A stretch of DNA of 10,394 nucleotides from JANLQX01 sp031381685 (GCA_031381685.1 JANMYF010000088.1:1-10394); one strand, 5' to 3'. Numbered from the stretch's first letter, positions 1 through 5,808 are shown. The notes: generated by a model not told the origin, from the sequence alone. Made by a program: numbers and translations.

Positions 1-56
1 GTGGGCTTGGGACCGCGCTTTGGTGCACCGCGGTCGCGGTCGTTGTTGCGTGCCAT
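1..56 (-). CDS. rpsR: Ribosomal protein S18 (N-terminal fragment)
   Basis: Only the first 18 codons are inside the window; they read MARNNDRDRGAPKRGPKP. The stretch is basic and disordered, as S18 N-termini are, but no diagnostic S18 motif is included, so the call rests mainly on position. The order rpsF-ssb-rpsR is strongly conserved in Actinobacteria. The ATG overlaps the ssb stop by one base (TAATG), suggesting translational coupling. An AGGAG site at 65-69, 8 bases upstream, lies within the last codons of ssb. S18 pairs with S6 on the platform of the 30S subunit, and S6 is encoded two genes upstream. Confidence 0.75.
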   Translation of the reverse strand, partial: MARNNDRDRGAPKRGPKP

Positions 57-541
57 TAGAAGGGCTCCTCGTCGTAGTCGTAACCGCCGCCGCCAGAGGC
101 AGCCGGGGGCGGAGTGGAAGGTTGCTGACGGCTCGGGCCGCCACTGCTGGAACTCGGAGCGTCGCCGCCGTCACCGGGGCGCCGCTCATTGCGCACAACT
201 TGGGCAGTCGCCCATCGAAGGCTGGGGCCGATCTCATCGGCCACGATGTCGACGACGGAGCGCTTGTCACCGTCGGGTGTTTCCCACGAACGCTGCTCGA
301 GACGGCCGGTCACGATGACCCGCGATCCCTTGTGCAGCGACTCGGCAACGTTCTCGGCCATTTCGCGCCACGTGACGACGTTGAAGAACGACACTTGCTC
401 TTCCCAGTCGTTCGTCTGCCGATTCTGCCAACGACGATTCACCGCGATACCGAACGACGCGGTCGCCTGGCCCGATGCGGTGAACCGCAGTTCGGGATCC
501 TTGGTGACGTTGCCAATGATGGTGATGGTGTTTCCGCTCAT
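56..541 (-). CDS. ssb: Single-stranded DNA-binding protein SSB
   Basis: The product is 161 residues, normal for an actinobacterial SSB. Residues 1-110 form the OB fold, with NVTKDPELRFTASGQ near the start, aromatic residues W38, W46, F52, F53 and W58 in the DNA-contact region, and GSRVIVTGRLEQRSW at 72-86. A Gly/Ser/Pro/Gln-rich linker follows (about 118-152), then the acidic tip DYDEEPF. That tip is the usual docking site for replication and repair partners; the common form is DDDIPF. The protein coats single-stranded DNA, normally as a tetramer. The ATG start has a weak GAG-rich site a few bases upstream. It lies 93 bases after rpsF and overlaps rpsR by one base, so the three genes probably form one operon. 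Confidence 0.95.
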   Translation of the reverse strand: MSGNTITIIGNVTKDPELRFTASGQATASFGIAVNRRWQNRQTNDWEEQVSFFNVVTWREMAENVAESLHKGSRVIVTGRLEQRSWETPDGDKRSVVDIVADEIGPSLRWATAQVVRNERRPGDGGDAPSSSSGGPSRQQPSTPPPAASGGGGYDYDEEPF

Positions 542-634
542 GATGATCTCGCTCTCTGGTGTCTACGTGTGCCGGTCTCGGGGATCTGTGACGACCCAGT
601 GTGCCGGAACCCGTATGACAGAACCAGGGCTTGG

Positions 635-1000
635 TCAGTCGTTGCCGCGATCACGGCCACCGGACGGAATCTCGTCCAGAGGTGCCGGGGCGGTGAGAGA
701 ACGGCCTGTGCCCGCAGCGGGGACCAGGATGATCTTGTGGCGGAGCACATCGTCGGAGAGCTGCAGCCCACGATCGAGCTCGGAGATGCTTGTCGGCGCC
801 GCCGTGATCTCGATGATCACGTAGTAGCCGTCGGCCTTCTTCTCGATCTCGTAGGCGAGCTTGCGCCGACCCCAGCGCTCGATGCGCCCGATCGAACCGC
901 CGCCGGCCTTGACGGCATCGGTCGTGCGGGTGACGATGCCCTGGATCTGCTGATCCTCAAGCGACGAATTGATGATGATGACGACCTCATACGGTCGCAT
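635..1000 (-). CDS. rpsF: Ribosomal protein S6
   Basis: The product is 121 residues. The S6 signature is clear: MRPYEVVIIINSSLED at the N-terminus, RWGRRKLAYEI around 42-52, GYY near 58-60, and DVLRHKIILVP near the end of the fold. S6 binds S18 and 16S rRNA on the 30S platform. The last roughly 25 residues (after LVPAAG) go beyond the usual length of about 96-100 and are rich in Pro, Gly, Arg and Asp, so they are probably a disordered tail. A strong AGGGAGG site precedes the ATG. It is the first gene of the rpsF-ssb-rpsR cluster, and a hairpin leader lies just upstream. I see no terminator in the 93-base gap before ssb. Confidence 0.96.
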   Translation of the reverse strand: MRPYEVVIIINSSLEDQQIQGIVTRTTDAVKAGGGSIGRIERWGRRKLAYEIEKKADGYYVIIEITAAPTSISELDRGLQLSDDVLRHKIILVPAAGTGRSLTAPAPLDEIPSGGRDRGND

Positions 1001-1006
1001 TGGTAC

Positions 1007-1013
1007 CTCCCTG
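1007..1013 (-). promoter_or_regulatory. Shine-Dalgarno site of rpsF
   Basis: AGGGAGG lies 6 bases upstream of the rpsF ATG. It is the strongest ribosome-binding site in the window and fixes the rpsF start. It sits only one base beyond a GC-rich hairpin leader (1015-1044), so leader structure or bound protein could affect access to it. Confidence 0.85.
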
Positions 1014-1014
1014 T

Positions 1015-1044
1015 GGACCCGCAGTGCGGGGCTCCGGACGGTCC
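1015..1044 (-). promoter_or_regulatory. Candidate S6:S18-type leader structure of rpsF
   Basis: Read on the minus strand, GGA (1044-1042) can pair with TCC (1017-1015). They enclose an unpaired CCG (1041-1039), a short linker, and a perfect hairpin CCCGC-ACT-GCGGG (1030-1018). A short stem, a bulged CCG and a hairpin recall the published mRNA element through which S6:S18 represses rpsF in many bacteria. An alternative outer pairing GGACC/GGTCC competes with the inner hairpin. The base pairing is visible in the sequence; the regulatory role is inferred. Confidence 0.35.
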
Positions 1045-1078
1045 GAAGCAGGGTGCTCGTTTTCTTGAGCGGGGTACA

Positions 1079-1105
1079 ACTCTACTCCCCGAGTGGGACC
1101 GTCCC
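1079..1105 (-). promoter_or_regulatory. Candidate rpsF promoter and adjacent palindrome
   Basis: TAGAGT (1084-1079, minus) fits the actinobacterial TANNNT -10 pattern and would give an rpsF leader of about 70 bases that includes the hairpin structure. No good -35 hexamer lies 16-18 bases upstream. Instead there is a perfect palindrome, GGGAC-C-GTCCC at 1095-1105, which could be an operator or part of the terminator of the upstream gene. Both readings are tentative. Confidence 0.3.
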
Positions 1106-1130
1106 GACCGGGCTGCTCCGAACACCGGGG

Positions 1131-1778
1131 TCAGGCAGGCGAAGGCGACTTCGTGCACCGACCTCCGTAGGCCAGCACCGAACCGTTGCCGACCTGGTCG
1201 AGTCCGAGACGGCCAAGTCCACGGGCCGGCACCTCGATGGCGGTTCGGTAGGTGGCGTTGGGAGCGTAGATCGGGCAGTTGTCGCAAATCCCCTCACGCT
1301 TCATGAACGACGTCCCGACCACCAGGCCCTTCTCGTCGGTCCAGGCGATGGACAGGTCCATCGGCACCGTCTTCATCCAGAACCCGTCCTTCGACGGGGC
1401 TCCGTAGTGGAAGATCATCGCGTCATACCCGGCGAAGTTCGTCCGTCGCATCATGCCCTGGGCGTGCTCGGCCACCTTCAGGGCCAACATCGCGCAGCCT
1501 TCGAACACTTTCTTCGGCTTGCCCCGCCCGACGGGCTTTGGCGGGGTGACGGTGAAGCGCACCTCGCGGTACGCGCCCGAGCCGTCGAACAGCTTCACCG
1601 GTGAGGCTTTCAAGCCGTGGAAGGCCCCCGGTGCACTCGCGAGCACGGAGGTCATCGGGTTCGTCGTGTCGGCCCGTGCGCCGGAACATCCGAACGAGAA
1701 GAGCGCGATGACGGCCGCGGTCATCGCAACGAACGCGGTCCGCCGCGTTCGCGGTTGACCAATCGACGGCGCGTTCAT
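1131..1778 (-). CDS. Exported DUF192-family lipoprotein
   Basis: The product is 215 residues. It starts with a lipoprotein-type signal peptide: basic RTRR at 10-13, a hydrophobic core at about 15-29, and Cys31 in an imperfect lipobox (FSFGC). The rest matches DUF192 (PF02643): a GMMRR motif near 108-112, FWMKTVPMDLSIAWTD at 133-148 (the family's WMKNT-type motif), and a C-terminal EVPARGLGRLGL segment. The family's function is not established. Here it would be anchored outside the membrane. An ICDNCP segment (165-168 CxxC) and further Cys at 95 and 208 could form disulfides or bind metal. I chose the ATG because a TAGATT -10 box ends 7 bases before it; a TTG three codons upstream falls inside that box. 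It is 130 bases upstream of rpsF and probably has its own promoter. Confidence 0.85.
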   Translation of the reverse strand: MNAPSIGQPRTRRTAFVAMTAAVIALFSFGCSGARADTTNPMTSVLASAPGAFHGLKASPVKLFDGSGAYREVRFTVTPPKPVGRGKPKKVFEGCAMLALKVAEHAQGMMRRTNFAGYDAMIFHYGAPSKDGFWMKTVPMDLSIAWTDEKGLVVGTSFMKREGICDNCPIYAPNATYRTAIEVPARGLGRLGLDQVGNGSVLAYGGRCTKSPSPA

Positions 1779-1785
1779 GACACCC

Positions 1786-1791
1786 AATCTA
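1786..1791 (-). promoter_or_regulatory. -10 box for leaderless DUF192 lipoprotein gene
   Basis: TAGATT on the minus strand fits TANNNT and ends 7 bases before the ATG, so transcription would start at or next to the start codon. There is no Shine-Dalgarno site. The -35 region is occupied by the hairpin at 1797-1813 and has no consensus hexamer. Confidence 0.55.
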
Positions 1792-1796
1792 CGGGG

Positions 1797-1813
1797 GTCC
1801 GAGAAACTCGGAC
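1797..1813 (-). terminator. Perfect hairpin downstream of panB
   Basis: GTCCGAG, a 3-base loop, then CTCGGAC form a perfect 7-bp stem, 12 bases after the panB stop. There is no U-run; the following bases on the minus strand are CCCCCG. It is most simply a GC-type terminator for panB. It also covers the -35 zone of the lipoprotein promoter, so it could act there as an operator. Confidence 0.55.
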
Positions 1814-1825
1814 GCGCCGACGTGC

Positions 1826-2848
1826 TCAGCGGCTGCCGTAGAGCCCGGCGAGGAACTCCTCGGCCTGGTCACCGAGACCGGCAACGCAGGTCAGTTCGGC
1901 CAGATCGGCACCGTCGTCGGGTCCACCGACCGCGAACACGTGATGTCGGGCTTCCAGCGCGGCCACAAGTGCCGGGGAAGCCGGATACGACTCCGCAACG
2001 GACGGGAACGAGCCGGATCGCACATCTTCCACATACGCCGCGACCGCTTCCTGAGCGGAGCGCCCGAGTTCGGCGTAGCGCCGCACGAACTTTGGCGCGA
2101 GGCGGTCTTCGAAGCCCAGAAGGTCGTGCCACACCAGGACCTGGCCGTCGCAGGCCGGTCCGGCGCCGATGCCGATGGTCGGGATCGTCAGCGCCGCCGA
2201 CACCTCCGCGGCGAGGGCGTCGGGAACGGCTTCCAGCACGATCGCGAAGCACCCGGCGGCCTGGAGGGCGAGGGCATCGGCGATCAGCGCGGAGGCATCG
2301 TCCGGGGCCTTGCCCTGCACCTTGAACCCGCCGAACGCGTTGACGGACTGCGGGGTGAGGCCGAGGTGACCCATCACCGGGATCTCGGCGTCGAGGATCG
2401 CCCGGATCATGGGCAGACGCTTCGTTCCTCCCTCGAGCTTCACCGAACCGGCTCCGGCGCGGATCAGGGCCGCTGCGTTGCGGACCGTCTCGTCGGTGGA
2501 CACGTGGTAGCTCATCCACGGGAGATCACCGACGACGAGCGGCCGGGGGTGCTCACAACCGGCGGCCTCGGACTGCGCCAGACCGCGGGCGACGGCGGCA
2601 GTGTGATGGGCGATGTCGTCGACGGTCACGGAAAGCGTGTCGTCGTAGCCGAGCATCACCATCGCCAGCGAGTCGCCGACGAGGATGAGGTCGGCGCCCG
2701 CCCGATGGGCAATGCGCGCCGACGGCGCGTCGTAGGCCGTGATCATGGCAAGACGGGCAACCTTCGGGGAATCCATGCCGGACGCCGGACGAGGCTGCTT
2801 ACGGGCCTGCACGCTGGGGGCAGTCGTGCGACGGAGCGGGGTCGACAT
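1826..2848 (-). CDS. panB: 3-methyl-2-oxobutanoate hydroxymethyltransferase
   Basis: The product is 340 residues. PanB transfers a hydroxymethyl group from 5,10-methylene-tetrahydrofolate to alpha-ketoisovalerate, giving ketopantoate, the first committed step of pantothenate/CoA synthesis. The TIM-barrel motifs are intact: ITAYDAPSA, LVGDSLAMV (D59), VVGDLPWMSYH (D108), VKLEGG (K137, E139), MGHLGLTPQSV, GGFKVQG, E206 in VLEAVP, and PTIGIGAGP. The metal- and substrate-binding acidic residues and the lysine all appear present. The ATG is chosen over a GTG 15 bases upstream because AGGAG (2856-2860) sits 7 bases before the ATG and overlaps the GTG region. Unusual: the PanB core ends near residue 288, and about 52 residues follow with no match I recognise. 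The first 30 residues are also extra. No panC or panD is adjacent. Confidence 0.96.
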   Translation of the reverse strand: MSTPLRRTTAPSVQARKQPRPASGMDSPKVARLAMITAYDAPSARIAHRAGADLILVGDSLAMVMLGYDDTLSVTVDDIAHHTAAVARGLAQSEAAGCEHPRPLVVGDLPWMSYHVSTDETVRNAAALIRAGAGSVKLEGGTKRLPMIRAILDAEIPVMGHLGLTPQSVNAFGGFKVQGKAPDDASALIADALALQAAGCFAIVLEAVPDALAAEVSAALTIPTIGIGAGPACDGQVLVWHDLLGFEDRLAPKFVRRYAELGRSAQEAVAAYVEDVRSGSFPSVAESYPASPALVAALEARHHVFAVGGPDDGADLAELTCVAGLGDQAEEFLAGLYGSR

Positions 2849-2855
2849 GTTGGTT

Positions 2856-2860
2856 CTCCT
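2856..2860 (-). promoter_or_regulatory. Shine-Dalgarno site of panB
   Basis: AGGAG with 7-base spacing to the ATG at 2848. It decides between that ATG and the in-frame GTG at 2863, which has no site of its own. Confidence 0.75.
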
Positions 2861-2896
2861 CACGTCCAGGGCACGTACGGCTCCCGGCGTCTACTC

Positions 2897-2925
2897 ACCA
2901 TAACGATTTCCACGGGCCGTGTCAT
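2897..2925 (-). promoter_or_regulatory. Sigma-70-type promoter of panB
   Basis: On the minus strand ATGACA (2925-2920, 5 of 6 to TTGACA), a 17-base spacer, and TATGGT (2902-2897, 4 of 6 to TATAAT). Transcription would start near 2890, giving a leader of roughly 40 bases that carries the AGGAG site. This is the best two-box promoter in the window. Confidence 0.65.
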
Positions 2926-2939
2926 TCCCGCCGGGCCCG

Positions 2940-2970
2940 ATGACGCGTCGCGGGCCTCACTGGGTAGCGT
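2940..2970 (+). promoter_or_regulatory. Promoter of the two-CxxC small protein gene
   Basis: ATGACG (2940-2945, 4 of 6 to TTGACA), a 19-base spacer and TAGCGT (2965-2970) precede the GTG at 2977 by 6 bases, so the transcript is probably leaderless. The run GAGGGG in the gap could be read as a ribosome-binding site but is too close to the start. The promoter diverges from that of panB about 15 bases away. Confidence 0.5.
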
Positions 2971-2976
2971 GAGGGG

Positions 2977-3174
2977 GTGGCCCTGAACCGTTGCGACAGC
3001 TGTGGATCAGATGGTGGCGGCGACGGCGATCTCGTCAGCGTGCAGCGGGTGTACCTCGTCGCCCCTCCGGAGGGGACGGTCGGCACCGATCAGATACGCG
3101 TCCTCGACGACATCGAGCTGTGGTGCTTCGTCTGCCGTTCCATGTACCCGCATGCGAGCGTCGAGACCGAGTAG
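2977..3174 (+). CDS. Small zinc-ribbon-like protein of unknown function
   Basis: The product is 65 residues. Two CxxC pairs, C6-C9 (RCDSCG) and C50-C53 (WCFVCR), sit at opposite ends and could clamp one zinc ion, as in rubredoxin/zinc-ribbon folds. Between them are a Gly/Asp linker (10-18) and alternating hydrophobic stretches, VSVQRVYLVAP and QIRVLDDIEL, that look like beta strands. The family is not one I can name. Evidence that it is real: two ordered Cys pairs, a GTG at the right distance from a -10 box, a high third-position GC frame, and a hairpin after the stop. It is divergent from panB and converges on ponA. There is no sign of membrane association. A role as a nucleic-acid-binding or accessory protein would be guesswork. 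Confidence 0.75.
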   Translation: MALNRCDSCGSDGGGDGDLVSVQRVYLVAPPEGTVGTDQIRVLDDIELWCFVCRSMYPHASVETE

Positions 3175-3193
3175 CGCTGTGTCGGCGCACAGT

Positions 3194-3211
3194 AGGTGGC
3201 TGGCCCCACCT
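3194..3211. terminator. Bidirectional hairpin between convergent genes
   Basis: AGGTGG and CCACCT form a perfect 6-bp stem with a 6-base loop in the 42-base gap between the small two-CxxC gene (plus) and ponA (minus). A second, weaker CTGTG/CACAG hairpin is at 3177-3192. There are no U-runs. The position between two stops supports a shared terminator. Confidence 0.5.
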
Positions 3212-3216
3212 CGGTG

Positions 3217-5091
3217 TCAGGGACGGAGGGCGGCGTCGAGCGTCCGGGAGAAGATCTTCGCCGGGAGGCCGCCCCCGGTGACGGGGCCGTCGCCGCCCAC
3301 GTCCTCCATCGCCCGCTGACCTTCCGGAAAGCCCACCCACACGCTGATGACGCAGCACTCACCCGGGGTGTAGCCGACGAACCACGCGTCGCGGAAGTTG
3401 CTCGTCGTTCCGGTTTTTCCGGCAACGGCGACGTTCGGGCGTGCCGCGGCCGATCCGGTGCCGCTCGAGACGACGGCCCGCAGGGCCACGTCCACCGCCG
3501 CGACGACGGCTGGAGCGAACGCCCGACGACGTTTAGGCGGTTTCACCGTGAGCGAACGGCCTGACGCTTCGACGACCGAGATGATGGCCGACGTCGATCG
3601 GCGCTCGCCCCCGGCGGCGAAGGTGAGATACGCGTCCGCCATTTCGAGGGGGCTCACCTCCGCCGTACCGAGGACCATGGACGGATATCCCGGGATCTCC
3701 GAGACCACCCCGGCGCGCGAGGCGGCGTCGGCCACGCGGTCCGGGCCGACGGCCGCGTCGAGGACCACGGCCGCGAACGCCGTGTTCGCCGACAGCGCAA
3801 GGGCGTCTCGAAGCGTGAGCATCCCGTACGACTTCCCGCCGTAGTTGCGCACATTCCACGGCCCGCCTCCGGCACCCGCCTCGGGAAACACCGCGGTGGC
3901 GGGGGCGGGGTACACGTCGTCGAGGGTCTTCCCGGCCTCGAGCGCGGCGGCGAGGGCGAACGGCTTGAACGACGACCCGGCCGGCCGGCCGCGGCCACCG
4001 AACCCGCGGCCAACGGCGAGGTTCACCTGCGACGCCGACCAGGAACGGCCACCGACCATCGCCCGCACTCGTCCGTCGCGGTCGAGGACGACCACGGCAG
4101 CCGACGGGGCCTCCGGCGAAGCGAGCACACCGGCGTAAGCCGCCTCCTGCGCGGCGCGCTGTGTGCGGAGGTCAAGCGTGGTTCGGACGCGCAGGCCGCG
4201 GCGGCCGACCACATCGGCGCCGTAGGAGTTGACCAGTTCGCGCCGCACGTAGTCGACGAAGAACTCGGAACCGGCCGCACTCGACGAGTACCGCACCCCT
4301 CCTTTCGGGGTCGTGCGCACCAAGACGCCGCCGGGGCCGGTGAGCGGGACTGCCTCGGCGCGACGCCTCTCCTGTTCGCTGATCACGCCGGTCTCGCGCA
4401 GGGCCACGAGAACCGACGAACGACGGCGCCTCGCGGTGTCCGGGTCGCGGGTCGCGTCCGTCGACTCCGGACCTCGGATGAGCGCGGCCAGGTACGCGGC
4501 CTCCGCAGTGGTGAGCTCCGACGCCGACTTCCCGAAGTAGGCGTCCGACGCCGGACCGATCCCGTACGCGCCCCGGCCGAAGTACACGGTGTTCAAATAG
4601 CGCTCGAGGATCTCGTCTTTCGACAGGCGCTGTTCGAGCTTCACCGACAACGCCGCCTCCCGAAGCTTTCGCTTCAGGGTCGCCTGGTTCCCGACGTAGA
4701 CGTTCTTGACGTACTGCTGGGTGATCGTCGACCCACCCTGGCGAACCGAACCGGACCGAAGTGCCTGCCACAGCGCGCGACCGATGCCCACCGGATCGAC
4801 GCCCGAGTGCTCATAGAAGCGGCGGTCCTCGGCCGCAACCACGGCATCGCGGGCGATCGGGGCGATCTCCTCCAGTGCCAGCCGCTCCTCGGGGCGCCCC
4901 GTGACCACCGTGGCCAGACGGACCCCGCGAACATCTTCGATGATCAACTGCTGCAGCGGGACGCGGGCCGCCGGAATGCCTGTCGAAAGCAGGAGCGCGA
5001 CGAAACCGAGCACCGCCAGCAGAACCACGACTACCCCGATCAACACCAAACGAAGCAGGAAGCGGCGCGTCCGACGGACTCGACGAGGCAA
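3217..5091 (-). CDS. ponA: Class A penicillin-binding protein (transglycosylase/transpeptidase)
   Basis: The product is 624 residues from the chosen start. It polymerises lipid II into glycan strands and cross-links stem peptides outside the membrane. A basic N-terminus (PRRVRRTRR) and one membrane helix (about 11-36) come first. The GT51 glycosyltransferase domain (about 50-235) has EDRRFYEH (catalytic E88), QGGSTITQQ (118-126), RKLREA with E145, and the ERYLNTVYFGRGAYGI motif. The transpeptidase domain (about 300-600) has SSFK (S373, K376), SAN (434-436) and KTGTT (559-563). All catalytic residues are present, and there is no PASTA or Pro-rich tail. The start is uncertain: the frame stays open upstream into the DUF5318 gene without any ATG, and GTG is absent nearby. 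TTG at 5091 gives a normal short cytoplasmic tail, but its GGGGA site lies in a GGCGG/CCGCC hairpin. The ponA1 of M. tuberculosis likewise follows a DUF5318 gene (Rv0049). Confidence 0.93.
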   Translation of the reverse strand: MPRRVRRTRRFLLRLVLIGVVVVLLAVLGFVALLLSTGIPAARVPLQQLIIEDVRGVRLATVVTGRPEERLALEEIAPIARDAVVAAEDRRFYEHSGVDPVGIGRALWQALRSGSVRQGGSTITQQYVKNVYVGNQATLKRKLREAALSVKLEQRLSKDEILERYLNTVYFGRGAYGIGPASDAYFGKSASELTTAEAAYLAALIRGPESTDATRDPDTARRRRSSVLVALRETGVISEQERRRAEAVPLTGPGGVLVRTTPKGGVRYSSSAAGSEFFVDYVRRELVNSYGADVVGRRGLRVRTTLDLRTQRAAQEAAYAGVLASPEAPSAAVVVLDRDGRVRAMVGGRSWSASQVNLAVGRGFGGRGRPAGSSFKPFALAAALEAGKTLDDVYPAPATAVFPEAGAGGGPWNVRNYGGKSYGMLTLRDALALSANTAFAAVVLDAAVGPDRVADAASRAGVVSEIPGYPSMVLGTAEVSPLEMADAYLTFAAGGERRSTSAIISVVEASGRSLTVKPPKRRRAFAPAVVAAVDVALRAVVSSGTGSAAARPNVAVAGKTGTTSNFRDAWFVGYTPGECCVISVWVGFPEGQRAMEDVGGDGPVTGGGLPAKIFSRTLDAALRP

Positions 5092-5120
5092 CCGGGGCGG
5101 ATCCCCGCCGTCCTCGCCAC

Positions 5121-5136
5121 GTCGTCGGCCGACGAC
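5121..5136. repeat. Perfect 16-bp palindrome upstream of ponA start
   Basis: GTCGTCGGCCGACGAC is its own reverse complement. CCGACGACCTC occurs here (from 5129) and again about 34 bases away near 5162. It lies in the 119-base stretch between the DUF5318 stop and the chosen ponA start. It could be a regulator site or codon-level repetition of Arg/Val/Gly in an extended PonA N-terminus. Confidence 0.4.
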
Positions 5137-5210
5137 CTCAGCCGACGCCGGATGTTTCGCCCGACGACCTCGGGGGGACCCGGGGAGGGTCGAGGTGGAG
5201 GCCAGTGCCT

Positions 5211-5627
5211 TCAGCCCGTCGCCGTGGACGATGAACCGCGGCCGAGACGGAACATCCGGATCAGATGGTTCCAGCGGCACTGGGTGCACACCTCGACGAC
5301 GTAGCACGCGTAGTCCCCACGCTGCTTGGCGAACTGCTCGAGCTCCTTCACCTTCGTGATGCACCGGCCGAACGACGGGAGCCGCCCACCGAACACGTAT
5401 GAGACCGACACGAGCGCGGCTCCCTCGCAGATCGGGCACGCGTCCGGCATCACCGCACCGACCGAGACCGCGGCGCGGATGAGCTCCGGGTGGGCGTCGC
5501 ACACATCACGCTTGCCGAGACGGCCGCGTCGGAACTCGTTGACGAGGTGACGCCGTGCCAGCTTGTACTCGATCGTGCCCGATCGTGGGTCGTCGGCACC
5601 TCGGAGGGCATTGGCGCGGAACGACAC
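5211..5627 (-). CDS. DUF5318 family protein (Rv0049-like)
   Basis: The product is 138 residues. It resembles the actinobacterial DUF5318 family exemplified by Rv0049, which lies directly upstream of ponA1 in M. tuberculosis. Shared features are a basic helical N-terminus (EYKLARRHLVNEFRRG), VCDAHPELIRAA around C43, CPIC (64-67), and VEVCTQCRWNHL with C114-C117. The two CxxC pairs suggest a bound zinc. Function is unknown, but constant linkage to ponA suggests a cell-wall or growth role. I chose GTG at 5627 because TAGCCT ends 7 bases upstream; the frame continues to a GTG at 5681 inside the palindromic element, which would add 18 element-derived residues (ARKARHSIGRHTTS...). No Shine-Dalgarno site precedes either. 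The stop overlaps the open ponA frame region by position only. Confidence 0.88.
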   Translation of the reverse strand: MSFRANALRGADDPRSGTIEYKLARRHLVNEFRRGRLGKRDVCDAHPELIRAAVSVGAVMPDACPICEGAALVSVSYVFGGRLPSFGRCITKVKELEQFAKQRGDYACYVVEVCTQCRWNHLIRMFRLGRGSSSTATG

Positions 5628-5634
5628 GTCGCAA

Positions 5635-5640
5635 AGGCTA
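5635..5640 (-). promoter_or_regulatory. -10 box of the DUF5318-ponA unit
   Basis: TAGCCT on the minus strand lies 7 bases before the GTG at 5627, fitting leaderless transcription. Its first three bases are part of the terminal CTAG of the palindromic element. In the present sequence no acceptable -35 lies 16-18 bases upstream; the nearest, TTGGCA at 5651-5656, is only 10 bases away. Beyond the element, TTGTGC (5827-5822) would be the -35 if the element were removed. Confidence 0.55.
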
Positions 5641-5714
5641 GTGGTGTGTCTGCCAATTGAGTGCCTCGCTTTGCGAGCCACGGTTCGGCGAGTGCAAGGA
5701 CGCAGGAATGCCCA
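5638..5714 (+). repeat. Left arm of the palindromic element
   Basis: This arm is imperfectly complementary to 5730-5806. Matching blocks include GTGGT, TGTCTGCCA (from 5647), TGCCTCGC (5662-5669), TTCGGCGA (5684-5691) and ATGCCCA (5708-5714). Compensated one- and two-base indels occur near 5676-5705. Confidence 0.75.
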
Positions 5715-5729
5715 CTAGCCGTGCCCTAC

Positions 5730-5806
5730 TGGGCATTTCCGAGGGACGCCGCAGTCGCCGAAGCTGGCCGCAAGGCGAGGCAGCGATATGGCAGACAGAC
5801 CACTAG
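5730..5806 (-). repeat. Right arm of the palindromic element
   Basis: Inverted copy of 5638-5714. It carries an ATG at 5788 preceded by an AAGGCGAGG site at a 7-base distance, in frame with the downstream dehydrogenase gene. Confidence 0.75.
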
Positions 5807-5808
5807 CA

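Larger units (their letters stand above)
5638..5806. mobile_element. 169-bp palindromic MITE-like element with CTAG ends
   Basis: The whole segment is one imperfect palindrome centred on 5722. The outer 38 bases of each side match in inverted orientation at 31 positions, sharing CTAGTGGT, TGTCTGCCA, TGCCTCGC and TTGCG. The middle parts share TTCGGCGA, and the innermost ATGCCCA (5708-5714) pairs perfectly with TGGGCAT (5730-5736) around a short loop. Both ends are CTAG, and a third CTAG lies at 5715-5718; I saw no CTAG elsewhere in the window. No transposase is encoded. Size, terminal inverted repeats and a possible CTAG target duplication fit a MITE. The parent IS family cannot be named from this. 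It fills most of the 259-base gap between two divergent genes, where a terminator is not expected. Confidence 0.7.

Noticed and set aside
20..1306. A long plus-strand frame (428 codons) opposite ssb, rpsF and the lipoprotein gene
   Set aside because: It is antisense to three well-recognised genes, is Arg-rich without domain motifs, and is a common shadow in high-GC DNA.
1940..2986. A plus-strand frame of 348 codons opposite panB
   Set aside because: It is the complement of a gene with intact catalytic motifs; its product has no recognisable fold.
5628..5681. Longer DUF5318 start at GTG 5681
   Set aside because: The added 18 residues come from the palindromic element, and a correctly placed -10 box supports the GTG at 5627.
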